Shown here one piece after another: positions 23,929 to 32,157 of a stretch of DNA of 34,729 bases. Position 1 is the stretch's first letter; each line of letters opens with the position of its first letter. Origin of the DNA: Candidatus Nitrosopumilus sp. (GTDB lineage Archaea > Thermoproteota > Nitrososphaeria > Nitrososphaerales > Nitrosopumilaceae). A program made the position numbers and the translations under genes. The stretch covers positions 1 through 34,729 of the forward strand of contig RKRY01000072.1 of the NCBI GenBank assembly GCA_007571135.1, written 5' to 3'. The notes beneath the pieces were generated by a model. That model was not told the origin of the DNA, made no database searches, and was given only the letters and a program-made list of their open reading frames with translations.

Positions 23929-24755
23929 CCAAACTGGCCTTGAACATACTTTGCTGTTAGTTCATTCTGAGGATCTGTGAAAAGTTTCTTTGTTTCTCCA
24001 AATTCAACCAAGTCGCCCATATACATAAATCCGGTGTAATCAGAAACGCGAACTGCTTGCTGCATGTTGTGTGTTACGATTATGATGGTGTATTCTTTTT
24101 TCAGCTCGGTAATCGTTTCTTCAATTTTTTGTGTTGCAATGGGATCCAATGCAGAAGCTGGTTCGTCCATTAGCAACACCTCAGGCTGAATTGCAAGTGC
24201 ACGTGCAATGCACAGCCTTTGTTGCTGGCCACCGGATAGTTCTATTGCAGGTTTTTTAAGATCGTGTTTTACTTCATCCCAAAGATATGCCATCTTTAGG
24301 GAATCCTCTACAATTTCACCAAGAATCTTTTTGTCTCTGACACCGTTTAGTTTGAGGCCGGATGTAACATTGTCATAAATTGACATCGTTGGGAAGGGAT
24401 TTGGCTTTTGGAAAACCATGCCAACCTTCCTTCTGTGATAGATGGGATCAATTGATTTATCATAAAGATCAATCTCGTCAATCTTTACTTTTCCAACAAC
24501 GGTCGCATTTTTTGTCATGTCATGCATTCTATTTAAGCAACGCAAGAAGGTTGTTTTTCCACAACCAGAAGGACCAATCAAAGCAGTAACAGAACGCTCC
24601 CTGAATTTCATCGTGATATTTTTGACGGCCTCAATTTCATCATAACTAACAGTCACATCTTCGGCAATCATCTTGTATTTTTTAGAATCCGGAGACACTG
24701 ACAGAGTGGATGTAACATCAGATTGTGCCTTAGCACTAGATGGTTTTATAGTCAA
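23925..24755 (-). CDS. pstB: Phosphate ABC transporter ATPase PstB
   Basis: 276 residues. Walker [12 protein letters not shown]-loop VFQKPNPFP, signature [10 protein letters not shown], Walker [14 protein letters not shown] and switch histidine in VTHNMQQAV are all present and canonical for PstB. It powers phosphate import through PstC-PstA. The track start at 24755 is TTG; an ATG at residue 29 ([12 protein letters not shown], 24671) is the likelier start if the first 28 residues, which are not conserved in the family, are not translated. It lies 5 bp after pstA and overlaps phoU. Confidence 0.96.
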   Translation of the reverse strand: MTIKPSSAKAQSDVTSTLSVSPDSKKYKMIAEDVTVSYDEIEAVKNITMKFRERSVTALIGPSGCGKTTFLRCLNRMHDMTKNATVVGKVKIDEIDLYDKSIDPIYHRRKVGMVFQKPNPFPTMSIYDNVTSGLKLNGVRDKKILGEIVEDSLKMAYLWDEVKHDLKKPAIELSGGQQQRLCIARALAIQPEVLLMDEPASALDPIATQKIEETITELKKEYTIIIVTHNMQQAVRVSDYTGFMYMGDLVEFGETKKLFTDPQNELTAKYVQGQFG

Positions 24756-24760
24756 TGCCG

Positions 24761-25693
24761 TCAGTTTTTAGCTCGAACTCCGTTCTTAATTAGTTGTCCG
24801 AAAATATTACTCTTGTTTTTTCTATTTGCAAAAAAGTATCTCACACCTAGATTAATTCCTAGAATGATTATTATCAATACCAAGGCAGATCCCCAACCCT
24901 GAAGTTGGGCACTGTCATACGGTAAAAGAGAGAGCCTCCATATTCTCAAAGGCAGTGCGTCCATAGGAACATTCATGCCACTAAAGAACTGGCTGCTGCC
25001 AAGAATAGTCATGATCAATGGTGCAGTCTCGCCACCAATTCGTGAAACAGAAAGCAGCACTCCGGTAATCATACCGTTTTTGGCAGCTGAAATTACTATT
25101 CGAAATGTAATCACCCATTTTTTGAGTCCGAGTGCGGTTCCTGCTTCACGATAAGTGACCGGAACCATTTTGAGAGACTCTTCTGTGGTTCGGGCAACAA
25201 TTGGAAACATGATCAAAGACAATGCAAAGGCGCCGGCCCAAACAGAAAAGTGTCCTAGAATTAGGACGATCATCAAAAATGCAAAGATGCCCAGTACAAT
25301 TGACGGGAATTCCATAAAGACATCATTGAAGAATCTGATACTTTTTGCAAGATGGTTATCGCCATATTCAGAAAGAAATATTCCAGACATTACGCCTATC
25401 GGGACTCCGATCAAGCTAGATAGCCCAATTATGATCAGCGTTCCTTGAATTGCAGGCCCGATTCCGCCTTCGCCAGAGCCAATTGCGCCGGGAGTTTCAG
25501 TCAAGAATTCAATGCTGATGGCGGCGGCCCCGTTTTTGAAAACTTCAAACAGAATGCTACCTAGTGGAATAATAGCAACTATAACACATGTAAAAACAAT
25601 TATTCGGACAATTTTGTCTACCAAAAGGCGTTTTTGCACATTTTGTTTGAAGAGTGCGCGATACTCTTGTCTCCTTTCATTTGCCGTGATCAA
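24761..25693 (-). CDS. pstA: Phosphate ABC transporter permease PstA
   Basis: 310 residues, six membrane segments. It has the ABC-importer coupling loop [19 protein letters not shown] and the PstA-type [17 protein letters not shown]. The start is a TTG overlapping the pstC stop as TTGA. With PstC it forms the inner membrane channel. The hydrophobic stretch at residues 25-50 is the first membrane helix rather than a cleaved signal. Length and order (pstC-pstA-pstB-phoU) are standard. Confidence 0.95.
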   Translation of the reverse strand: MITANERRQEYRALFKQNVQKRLLVDKIVRIIVFTCVIVAIIPLGSILFEVFKNGAAAISIEFLTETPGAIGSGEGGIGPAIQGTLIIIGLSSLIGVPIGVMSGIFLSEYGDNHLAKSIRFFNDVFMEFPSIVLGIFAFLMIVLILGHFSVWAGAFALSLIMFPIVARTTEESLKMVPVTYREAGTALGLKKWVITFRIVISAAKNGMITGVLLSVSRIGGETAPLIMTILGSSQFFSGMNVPMDALPLRIWRLSLLPYDSAQLQGWGSALVLIIIILGINLGVRYFFANRKNKSNIFGQLIKNGVRAKN

Positions 25694-26667
25694 TTGTTAA
25701 TAGCGCCCTCTTTTACTTTAAGCATCCTTGTAACTAGAATATGAGCAACGATGTTGATGGCTATAGCAATCAGTAGCAATACCAATGCAACTCCGATGAG
25801 CGCAGGCAGATGTATTGATGCAGGTGATGCCTCAACAAATTCATTTGCAATAATGCTAGACATTGTTTGGCTTGGTTTGAAAAATGAAGATGGAATTGCT
25901 GCAATTCCAGTCGCATTTCCAATCAACATAGTTACGGCCATAGTCTCGCCAACTGCCCTGCCAAGCCCTAAAATTGATGCCCCAGTCAGACCAGTTTTGG
26001 AATACGGAAAAACCGCAAGCTTGAACATTTCCCATTTTGTAGCACCCAACATATATGCCGCTTCTTTTTGTTGCTGAGGTACTGCTTTCATAACTTCGCG
26101 GGAAACAGCAGATACCGTTGGAATAATCATGATTGCAAGAATGACGCTAGCTGTTAAGATATCAAGCCCAAATGGGGCACCTGAAAACAGAAAGATTGAA
26201 TCGCCAAAATATGCATGAAGAGGTTCTTCGATCCAATCTTTAAAGTAAATCCTAAAAACAAACAAACCCCACAGACCGTAAATCACACTTGGGACTGCTG
26301 CCAGCAATTCTACAACAAATCCGAGGGGGCCTCCAATTTTTGCAGGAGCGTCAGAGATGAACATTGCAATTCCAAGGCTTAGTGGAACACCTATTGCCAT
26401 GGCAAGGCCAGCTGTAACTAAAGTTCCAAGAATGTAGGGCAATGTGCCAAATGATTCACGTCCTTCCACAGCATTCCAATCAGTGCCAGTGACAAATCCC
26501 AAACCCTCCTCTTCCCAAACAGGATAGGATTCAGAGGTTAGCTGGAAAACCAGCAGGGCTATCATGACTAGGACATAGATACCTGCAATGGTAGCGCCAA
26601 CCCTAAATATCTTATCAGATACAGGTATGCGGCCAGGTCTTTCAGGCTTGAGTTTGTTGCCAATCAC
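25690..26667 (-). CDS. pstC: Phosphate ABC transporter permease PstC
   Basis: 325 residues, six membrane segments, coupling loop KEAAYMLGATKWEMFKLAV and the PstC mark ILGLGRAVGETMAVTMLIGN. First gene of the pstCAB-phoU transcript. The start is GTG at 26667; AT-rich DNA with the TATGATCATA palindrome lies 34-45 bp upstream. The substrate-binding protein pstS is not in this operon but about 1.7 kb away beyond the divergent regulator, on the same strand. Confidence 0.95.
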   Translation of the reverse strand: MIGNKLKPERPGRIPVSDKIFRVGATIAGIYVLVMIALLVFQLTSESYPVWEEEGLGFVTGTDWNAVEGRESFGTLPYILGTLVTAGLAMAIGVPLSLGIAMFISDAPAKIGGPLGFVVELLAAVPSVIYGLWGLFVFRIYFKDWIEEPLHAYFGDSIFLFSGAPFGLDILTASVILAIMIIPTVSAVSREVMKAVPQQQKEAAYMLGATKWEMFKLAVFPYSKTGLTGASILGLGRAVGETMAVTMLIGNATGIAAIPSSFFKPSQTMSSIIANEFVEASPASIHLPALIGVALVLLLIAIAINIVAHILVTRMLKVKEGAINN

Positions 26668-26700
26668 AATTTTTCGGAGCTAATATCGAGTAATGTAGCC

Positions 26701-26710
26701 TATGATCATA
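26701..26710. promoter_or_regulatory. TATGATCATA palindrome between pstC and its divergent regulator
   Basis: A perfect 10-bp palindrome in the 112-bp divergent promoter region, overlapping the likely pstC TATA area (ataaaatatgatcata on the minus strand). It is a candidate operator for the AbrB/PhoU-type regulator. This is position-based only; short AT-rich palindromes arise by chance. Confidence 0.35.
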
Positions 26711-26752
26711 TTTTATGAGAAGAACATAGTTCTATATAGATCCACAACTAAA

Positions 26753-26775
26753 TTCTAAATAATAAAATTTTAGAA
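26753..26775. promoter_or_regulatory. Inverted repeat ttctaaa-N9-tttagaa at the regulator promoter
   Basis: The 7-bp arms at 26753-26759 and 26769-26775 end 4 bp before the ATG at 26780 and overlap the TATA-like region. A repressor bound here would block its own transcription, so autoregulation is plausible. A second palindromic AT box, tctatataga (26731-26740), may be the actual TATA element. Confidence 0.4.
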
Positions 26776-26779
26776 ATAA

Positions 26780-27829
26780 ATGATATTGGAAGTTGTAGAA
26801 GACTCAAAGCAGACACGACGAATGCAATTAAGCGGCGGTTCAACGTATATCATCTCCCTTCCAAAAAATTGGATTGAAGGATTAAGGATCAAAGCAGGAG
26901 ACAATGTCACAATTGTTAAAAATTCAAATCAGACATTAACACTAATCCCAAAAGAGAGAACATCAGAGGATAAAAAGACAACAGCGGTGATTCTATTTAG
27001 TCAAAAGGATTCAGGAGATACCGTAAAGCGAAAGATTATCTCAGTATATTTGGCTGGTTACAAAACCATCAAAATCAAAACTAAAGGAGTGAGGATTCCA
27101 GTAAGGCATTCACGCGATGTTAGGGAACTAGTTCGTTCTACTATGATCGGTACAGAAATTGTTGAGTCTAGTTCAGAATCTATGATCATTCAAATCTTGA
27201 CAAGATTGCCAGAATTATCGTTTGAAACAGCACTCAAGAGAATGCATCTCATGGCGAGCAACATGGTAATTGAGGCCATGGAGGCAGTCGAAGAAGTTGA
27301 TACATCCCATGCCAATGATGTTGTAAATATGGACGATGAAGTGGATAGGTTCGGACTGTATATGAGAAGAAACTTGGTTCTAGCAGTGGAAAATGAAAGC
27401 ATACTTCAAGATATGGGGTTAAGAAAGGCTTCAGATTGTTTAGGATACAGGGCAATCATAAGTAGGATTGAAAGGATTGCAGACCATGCTGCGCTTATTG
27501 CCAAAAGAACAAAATTTGTAAACGGCAAAATTGATTCAAAAATTTTCATCAAGATAAAAAAATTGTCAGACAAATCACTAGAGGTTTTTGAAAAAGCAAT
27601 TACAGCAGTTCAAGAGCAGGATTTTGAGAAGGGAGAGCAAGTTGCTGAGAGGGTGGGCAGAGTAATTGACGAAGAAAAACAGATCATGAGTAAGATCAAA
27701 AGAACTGAAAAAAATGTAACGATTATCAGATTTATTTTAGAAGATTTGAGACGAATTGCAGAATACTCTATCGATATTGCTGAGGTGGCCATAGACGAAA
27801 ATATTCAAAACATCATCACAGAAGAGTAA
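26780..27829 (+). CDS. Phosphate regulator: AbrB-like DNA-binding plus PhoU domains
   Basis: 349 residues. The N-terminal SpoVT/AbrB-like domain (about 13-60: RRMQLSGGSTYIISLPKNWI, then GDNVTIVKNSNQTLTLIP) is a swapped-hairpin DNA-binding fold. Two PhoU helical bundles follow, with RIERIADHAALIAKRT in one and EDLRRIAEYSIDIAEVAID in the other. This architecture is common in archaea as a phosphate-uptake regulator. Divergent from pstC with palindromes between, so it most likely regulates the pst genes and itself. The ATG at 26780 is used; the domain itself begins at about residue 13. Confidence 0.92.
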   Translation: MILEVVEDSKQTRRMQLSGGSTYIISLPKNWIEGLRIKAGDNVTIVKNSNQTLTLIPKERTSEDKKTTAVILFSQKDSGDTVKRKIISVYLAGYKTIKIKTKGVRIPVRHSRDVRELVRSTMIGTEIVESSSESMIIQILTRLPELSFETALKRMHLMASNMVIEAMEAVEEVDTSHANDVVNMDDEVDRFGLYMRRNLVLAVENESILQDMGLRKASDCLGYRAIISRIERIADHAALIAKRTKFVNGKIDSKIFIKIKKLSDKSLEVFEKAITAVQEQDFEKGEQVAERVGRVIDEEKQIMSKIKRTEKNVTIIRFILEDLRRIAEYSIDIAEVAIDENIQNIITEE

Positions 27830-28385
27830 TTTTTAGAAAAGCAGTAATTTTACGCCTAAGAATGCAAAGAATTGTCTCATTTGTCAAAAACGTGGCGGCC
27901 ATGTGGGATTTAACGAGTCAGACATCATGAGGAAATGATTGAATGTTTTTCAGATATGGTGTTGCAAATGAGCGTGGATAGTTCATCAGACGTCCCATAT
28001 GTATAGTTACGAGTATAAATTCATCCGGATCACTTTATAGATACACGTAGTGACTTGGTCTAAAGTTGGAACACAATGAATAGTATTCTCTAGCCAAGTA
28101 GTCTGTCAAGATGTTCCAACATGTAACCTAGACACTACGCATAGGACACATACGACGCATATTCTCATGTCTATCAAGAACTAGCCTGCTTTACACCTTA
28201 TTTTGCAAAGCCATTTCTAGTCAAGAGCATGATGAATTTCATGCATTAGCTCTATGCCCAGATGCTCTAGTCAGAACCGATTCTGACAGATTCCAGGCAG
28301 GATTATGAAACAACTAAAACTGGCAATCCTGAAAACTTGGCGCAACAGAATAAAACCATTCCAGAAGATAAAGAAAAGAAAAGGA
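27830..28385. other. Intergenic region containing MITE copy 2
   Basis: 556 bp between the phosphate regulator and the pstS 3' end. It holds the MITE at 28046-28139. Elsewhere I see no gene: a CxxC run (NCLICQKRGGHVGF) near 27870 has no usable start, and a 36-codon plus-strand ORF at 28305 overlaps the pstS end. A small hairpin (gcatga...tcatgc) lies near 28230. Confidence 0.6.
28046..28139. mobile_element. MITE copy 2 (90-bp core flanked by CG)
   Basis: Identical in length and 91/94 identical to copy 1 at 1100-1193, same orientation. The terminal inverted repeats read CGTAGTGACTTGGTCTAAAG at the left and CGTAGTGTCTAGGTTACATG at the complemented right end, both leading into TTGGAACA. No coding capacity. 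It lies in intergenic DNA downstream of the phosphate regulator. The right end matches the end of the IS630-type element at 34480. Confidence 0.88.
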
Positions 28386-29639
28386 TTAGATTTTGAGGAT
28401 TCCTTCTTTAATTAGGAATTGCAGTCCGTTGATGTATTCTTGATCAGAAATCAATCCTTCTGACCACCATTTTGCGTTATCTCTAATCCATTTTGGAATT
28501 TCTAGGGTTCCGGAATTTGCAGATGCCTCATAGTTCCAAAGAGGTTCTCCATCATAGGTAACTTTGCTCAAACCTGTTTTGCCTAGCTCAACTACCTTAT
28601 CTGCAAGTGGGACATACAATAGGCTGGATGAGAATTCCTGACCATCAGTAATCATCCAATGAATCAAGTGGATTATAGCTTTTGCTTGTTCTTTGCTATC
28701 AGTTACTGGTTTTAGATCATCATATACTAGAATGTATGTGAAACTTGCAAGAGGATATGAATCGGTACCAGGAGCATTTACCAATGAAACGCCAACCCAG
28801 CTCTCATCAGCTGCTGGCAGAGAGTCTGCAACACCGCTTGAAGCGGCAGAAATGCTGTCTAGAGTCGGTTCGACAAATGTCGATTTGTCAGCATTTTGAA
28901 TTGAGGCATAGGACATCCCAGTTTGGAATGCATAAGCAAGCTCGATATATCCAATTGAGTATTCTGTAGATTTTACAATGCCTGCAACGCCCTCATTTCC
29001 TGCAGCAGCTAGGCCACTTGGCCATGGAACAGACTTGCCTTTTCCGATTTGCTCATCCCACGTAGGACTTACAACTGAAAGATAATCAGTGAAGATGAAA
29101 GTAGTTCCAGAACCGTCTGATCTGTGAGCAGTCACAATATCTTTGTCTGGAAGATTCAAATCAGGATTCTCTGCCGTTATAGCAGGATCATTCCATTTTG
29201 TGATTTCTCCCAGAAAGATTCCGGCAACTACGTCAGCAGTTAACCTGAGTCCCTTGTTTGGAACTTCAGGGATGTTGTAGACTAGCACTACACCACCAAC
29301 TGATTCTGGAATGTGTAATGTACCCCAGGCAAATTCTCTTTCGGGTTCACTCATCGGTTTATCTGATGCTGCAAAGTTCACAGTTCTTTCAATGTGTTGC
29401 TTAATCCCGCCACCACTTCCAATCGACTGGTAGTTTAGATTTACGTTATCGTACAAGTCATTGTATTTGACTCTCCACAAGTCAATTAATGGGAACGGGA
29501 ATGTCGCACCAGCAGCAGTAATATTATGTTCTAGGTCGTCGACAGGCGGGTCCGGCATTGAATCTGCATTTGTGCTCAATGGAGGCGCTATTGCAACCAG
29601 AGCTGCAATCAACAGTAACGATGTCATCTTTGTTCTCAT
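28386..29639 (-). CDS. pstS: Phosphate-binding protein PstS with thaumarchaeal C-terminal tail
   Basis: Exported phosphate receptor for PstCAB. From the ATG at 29639: signal peptide (KMTSLLLIAALVAIAPPLS), then ITAAGATFPFPLIDLWR, YQSIGSGGGIKQ, FAASDKPMSEPE, VVAGIFLGEITKWNDPAI and HRSDGSGTTFIFTDYLS, the phosphate-pocket series of PstS. About 415 residues, longer than usual because of a C-terminal appendix IPKWIRDNAKWWSEGLISD plus QEYINGLQFLIKEGIL, a tail found on many thaumarchaeal secreted proteins. It may anchor or sort proteins at the cell surface, which is inference. A TATA box at 29658-29667 supports this start over the GTG at 29648. Confidence 0.95.
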   Translation of the reverse strand: MRTKMTSLLLIAALVAIAPPLSTNADSMPDPPVDDLEHNITAAGATFPFPLIDLWRVKYNDLYDNVNLNYQSIGSGGGIKQHIERTVNFAASDKPMSEPEREFAWGTLHIPESVGGVVLVYNIPEVPNKGLRLTADVVAGIFLGEITKWNDPAITAENPDLNLPDKDIVTAHRSDGSGTTFIFTDYLSVVSPTWDEQIGKGKSVPWPSGLAAAGNEGVAGIVKSTEYSIGYIELAYAFQTGMSYASIQNADKSTFVEPTLDSISAASSGVADSLPAADESWVGVSLVNAPGTDSYPLASFTYILVYDDLKPVTDSKEQAKAIIHLIHWMITDGQEFSSSLLYVPLADKVVELGKTGLSKVTYDGEPLWNYEASANSGTLEIPKWIRDNAKWWSEGLISDQEYINGLQFLIKEGILKI

Positions 29640-29657
29640 TGGAGTCACATGATTCAG

Positions 29658-29667
29658 AATTTATTTA
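29658..29667 (-). promoter_or_regulatory. TATA box of pstS
   Basis: TAAATAAATT on the minus strand is centred about 24 bp upstream of the ATG at 29639, giving a leaderless transcript and favouring that start. Confidence 0.55.
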
Positions 29668-29723
29668 CAAATAGCAATAATAGATTACGGAAAAACAGTA
29701 CATCTCTGTTAACTATATAGAAG

Positions 29724-31292
29724 CTATCTATCCTCACAGCTTACTAAAACATCAGTTACAGAATAAGGATAGCAGCGATCAGGATCGGCCCCTCCATTGA
29801 GGAGGTCAGATCCAGAGTGTGAGTAAATTACATCGATTCCAGAATCGCCTTTTAGGACATCATCGCCAGAATTCCCCTTTAGGACATCATCGCCGCCACT
29901 GCCGGAGATGATGTCATTGCCTGCTCCTCCGTATATGCAGTCATCACCTAGGCCACCTGAAATCACGTCATCTCCAGATAGTCCAAAGATAAGATCATTG
30001 CCATCAGTGCCAACTATTGCATCATCAAATTCTGTTCCTTCAATGAAGTTATATTCAGAAGCATTTTTTCCACATGCAACAACATTTACTGTTTGATAGG
30101 CATTTGATGTGTGGCCGCTGTTGTCAAATGCAACCCATATAATATTTGAGATTCCCGGAGAAAAGAGTTCAGGTGCATTGTTAATTAGTGCTTTGATCCC
30201 ACTAGCATCAGAAGCAGTGGCGTTTCCAATGTTTACGCTTGTCAATCTACCGGTAGCCTCGACAATTAGAGATTCAGGAGCGATGATTTCAGGTTTTGTT
30301 TGATCAATTGTTTCCCTTTCAATTACATGTTCAAAATGCAGAATTGTATCTTCAGAAGGCTCATAAAATTCTGTCTCAAAGGCCTGGATTTTATGAGTAG
30401 ACGAATCAACGATCAGTAGTTCGCCGTTAATTCCAAGTTCAATATCAGAAACAGTGACAAAGGAATCAGGAAATGGGCCGATTGTTTTAACAGGGGTCAG
30501 TAACAGAGGCGACTCTGGAGATAAATGTAAGATCCTGCCATTGGCACTATTTACTACAAATAGGCCACCATTTGGATCAGCTGCAATTGCCTCAGGAGAG
30601 AACACATACTCATTATAATAGTAGGAAAGAGATTCTAGGAAAACTCCATCAGAAGAGAATTTTTCAATTTTTTTGTTTCCCCCATCAGTAACATAAACAT
30701 TGCCTTGCGAATCGATTGCAATACCTATGGGTAGGACAAATTGTCCCTCACCTAAACCACTCGAGCCAAATGAGGATATGAGTTCTCCGTCGGTGGAGAA
30801 TACCTGGATTCGTTGATTTCCGGTATCAACGACGTAGATCTTGTTGTTGTAAACTGCAATACCGTTTGGGAAGAACAGTTCTCCATCATAACTCCCCTTC
30901 CGGCCCCATTCTAAAACAAATTCGCCATCTAAACTGAATTTTTGAATTCTGTGGAGGTCTCTATCTGCAACAAATACAGAGTCGTCACTTACCGCAATTC
31001 CTGCAGGATAGTAAAAGCCACCGGGGTGCTTTCCACTAGAACCCCAATCAAGTATGTAATCACCGTTGCTTTGGAATTTTTGAACTCTTTTAGTTCCCAA
31101 GTCATTTACATAGACATTTCCGTCTTGGTCTACTGCAATTTGTAACGGATTGACAAACTTGCCAGGTTGAGTTCCAAGGGATCCCCATTTACCAATTTCT
31201 TCATAGTCAGTCATTCCAGATGAATTCTGAGTAAAGGAATTAACTAACAGAAATACCGAAAATATTGAAAGGGCCAGATACAGTTTCAACAA
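29724..31292 (-). CDS. Exported NHL beta-propeller protein with HYR and RTX-type calcium repeats
   Basis: 522 residues. Residues 1-25 form a signal peptide. About 32-310 holds roughly six NHL blades (for example FVNPLQIAVDQDGNVYVNDL, then FYYPAGIAVSDDSVFVAD), a propeller that usually binds proteins, glycans or RNA. 331-405 is an HYR/immunoglobulin-like module (KPEIIAPESLIVEATGRLTS; ATASDASGI). 420-505 holds RTX nonapeptides (GTDGNDLIFGLSGDDVISGG; GGAGNDIISGSGGDD), which fold on calcium outside the cell. The last cysteines (DRCYPY, VSCEDR) may pair. No catalytic residues seen, so adhesion or surface interaction is likely. It sits next to pstS; co-function is not shown. Confidence 0.88.
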   Translation of the reverse strand: MLKLYLALSIFSVFLLVNSFTQNSSGMTDYEEIGKWGSLGTQPGKFVNPLQIAVDQDGNVYVNDLGTKRVQKFQSNGDYILDWGSSGKHPGGFYYPAGIAVSDDSVFVADRDLHRIQKFSLDGEFVLEWGRKGSYDGELFFPNGIAVYNNKIYVVDTGNQRIQVFSTDGELISSFGSSGLGEGQFVLPIGIAIDSQGNVYVTDGGNKKIEKFSSDGVFLESLSYYYNEYVFSPEAIAADPNGGLFVVNSANGRILHLSPESPLLLTPVKTIGPFPDSFVTVSDIELGINGELLIVDSSTHKIQAFETEFYEPSEDTILHFEHVIERETIDQTKPEIIAPESLIVEATGRLTSVNIGNATASDASGIKALINNAPELFSPGISNIIWVAFDNSGHTSNAYQTVNVVACGKNASEYNFIEGTEFDDAIVGTDGNDLIFGLSGDDVISGGLGDDCIYGGAGNDIISGSGGDDVLKGNSGDDVLKGDSGIDVIYSHSGSDLLNGGADPDRCYPYSVTDVLVSCEDR

Positions 31293-31358
31293 TCAATAGT
31301 TTCAAAATTGAGGAAACATTACCAAAGTTAGCTAATGTTGCAGTTCTTGTCAATTATG

Positions 31359-32144
31359 TTAAAAGGGTTTGTTTGTCTCACGAGTAAATACATAGCTTGC
31401 AAGCCCAGCCATTGCGAGTACAAACATAGAGATTATCCCTAGGCTTAAAATTATTGAGATTCCGCCATCAGAGATGCCAGTCATCATTTCACGAACCAGC
31501 AATACAGTGTATGTCACAGGATTTAGTTTTGCAGCTGTGGCAAGCCAATCAGGCAATAACTCCAGAGGAAATAGGGCGGGACTGAGCATAAACAGTGGCA
31601 TTCCAAGAAAATTTATCACGCCCCAAAAGGTCTCTTGAGATTTTGCAGTAGATGCTACCATTACAGAGATTCCAGAAAAGCCCAAAGAAAACAGAATGAC
31701 AATTGCCATAATTGGCGCGATCATTATCGGGTTAGGAAGAGTAACACCAATAGCTAATGCAATTCCTAGAATCAAACTAGCTTGCAAAGCTGCAATTAGT
31801 GAAATTGCAGACATCTTTCCCAGTGCAATTGCAGAACGAGAAATTGGTGAGGACAATGCCTTGTTCATAAATCCGTGGCGTCTATCCCACAGCGTATTCA
31901 CGCCGCCAAAGATGCTTGTAAAAATTGCAGTCAGTACAATCACACCAGGCGCCATAAACTCAATATACTCGCCTTCAAATCCAACTGATTGGATCAAAGG
32001 CTGAGTTCCAGAAAAAGTATTTCCGATAACCACAATCCAGATTGCAGGTTGAATTAATCTAATTAGAACACCACTTCTAGATTTTTTGTATCGTTTTAAT
32101 TCTCGCCAGAAAATTGTATATACATCGTACGCTAGCATATTCAT
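31359..32144 (-). CDS. ABC-2 type exporter permease
   Basis: 261 residues with six membrane segments, an amphipathic N-terminus (FWRELKRYKKSR) and the ABC-2 signature region NPVTYTVLLVREMMTG near the end; LWDRRHGFMNKALSSPISR forms the cytoplasmic coupling part. It is the DrrB/NodJ-like class that partners with the ATPase 13 bp upstream. The substrate is unknown; relatives export drugs, polysaccharides or lipids. ATG at 32144; a second ATG two codons later is possible. Confidence 0.9.
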   Translation of the reverse strand: MNMLAYDVYTIFWRELKRYKKSRSGVLIRLIQPAIWIVVIGNTFSGTQPLIQSVGFEGEYIEFMAPGVIVLTAIFTSIFGGVNTLWDRRHGFMNKALSSPISRSAIALGKMSAISLIAALQASLILGIALAIGVTLPNPIMIAPIMAIVILFSLGFSGISVMVASTAKSQETFWGVINFLGMPLFMLSPALFPLELLPDWLATAAKLNPVTYTVLLVREMMTGISDGGISIILSLGIISMFVLAMAGLASYVFTRETNKPF

Positions 32145-32157
32145 GTATACATCTCCT

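Noticed and set aside
27834-27930. Mini zinc-finger gene (NCLICQKRGGHVGF)
   Set aside because: An in-frame TAG at 27834 and no ATG, GTG or TTG before the CxxC; may be a relic but cannot be supported as a gene.
28305-28415. 36-codon lysine-rich plus-strand ORF (MKQLKLAILKTWRNR)
   Set aside because: Overlaps the pstS 3' end, no promoter evidence and no recognisable feature.
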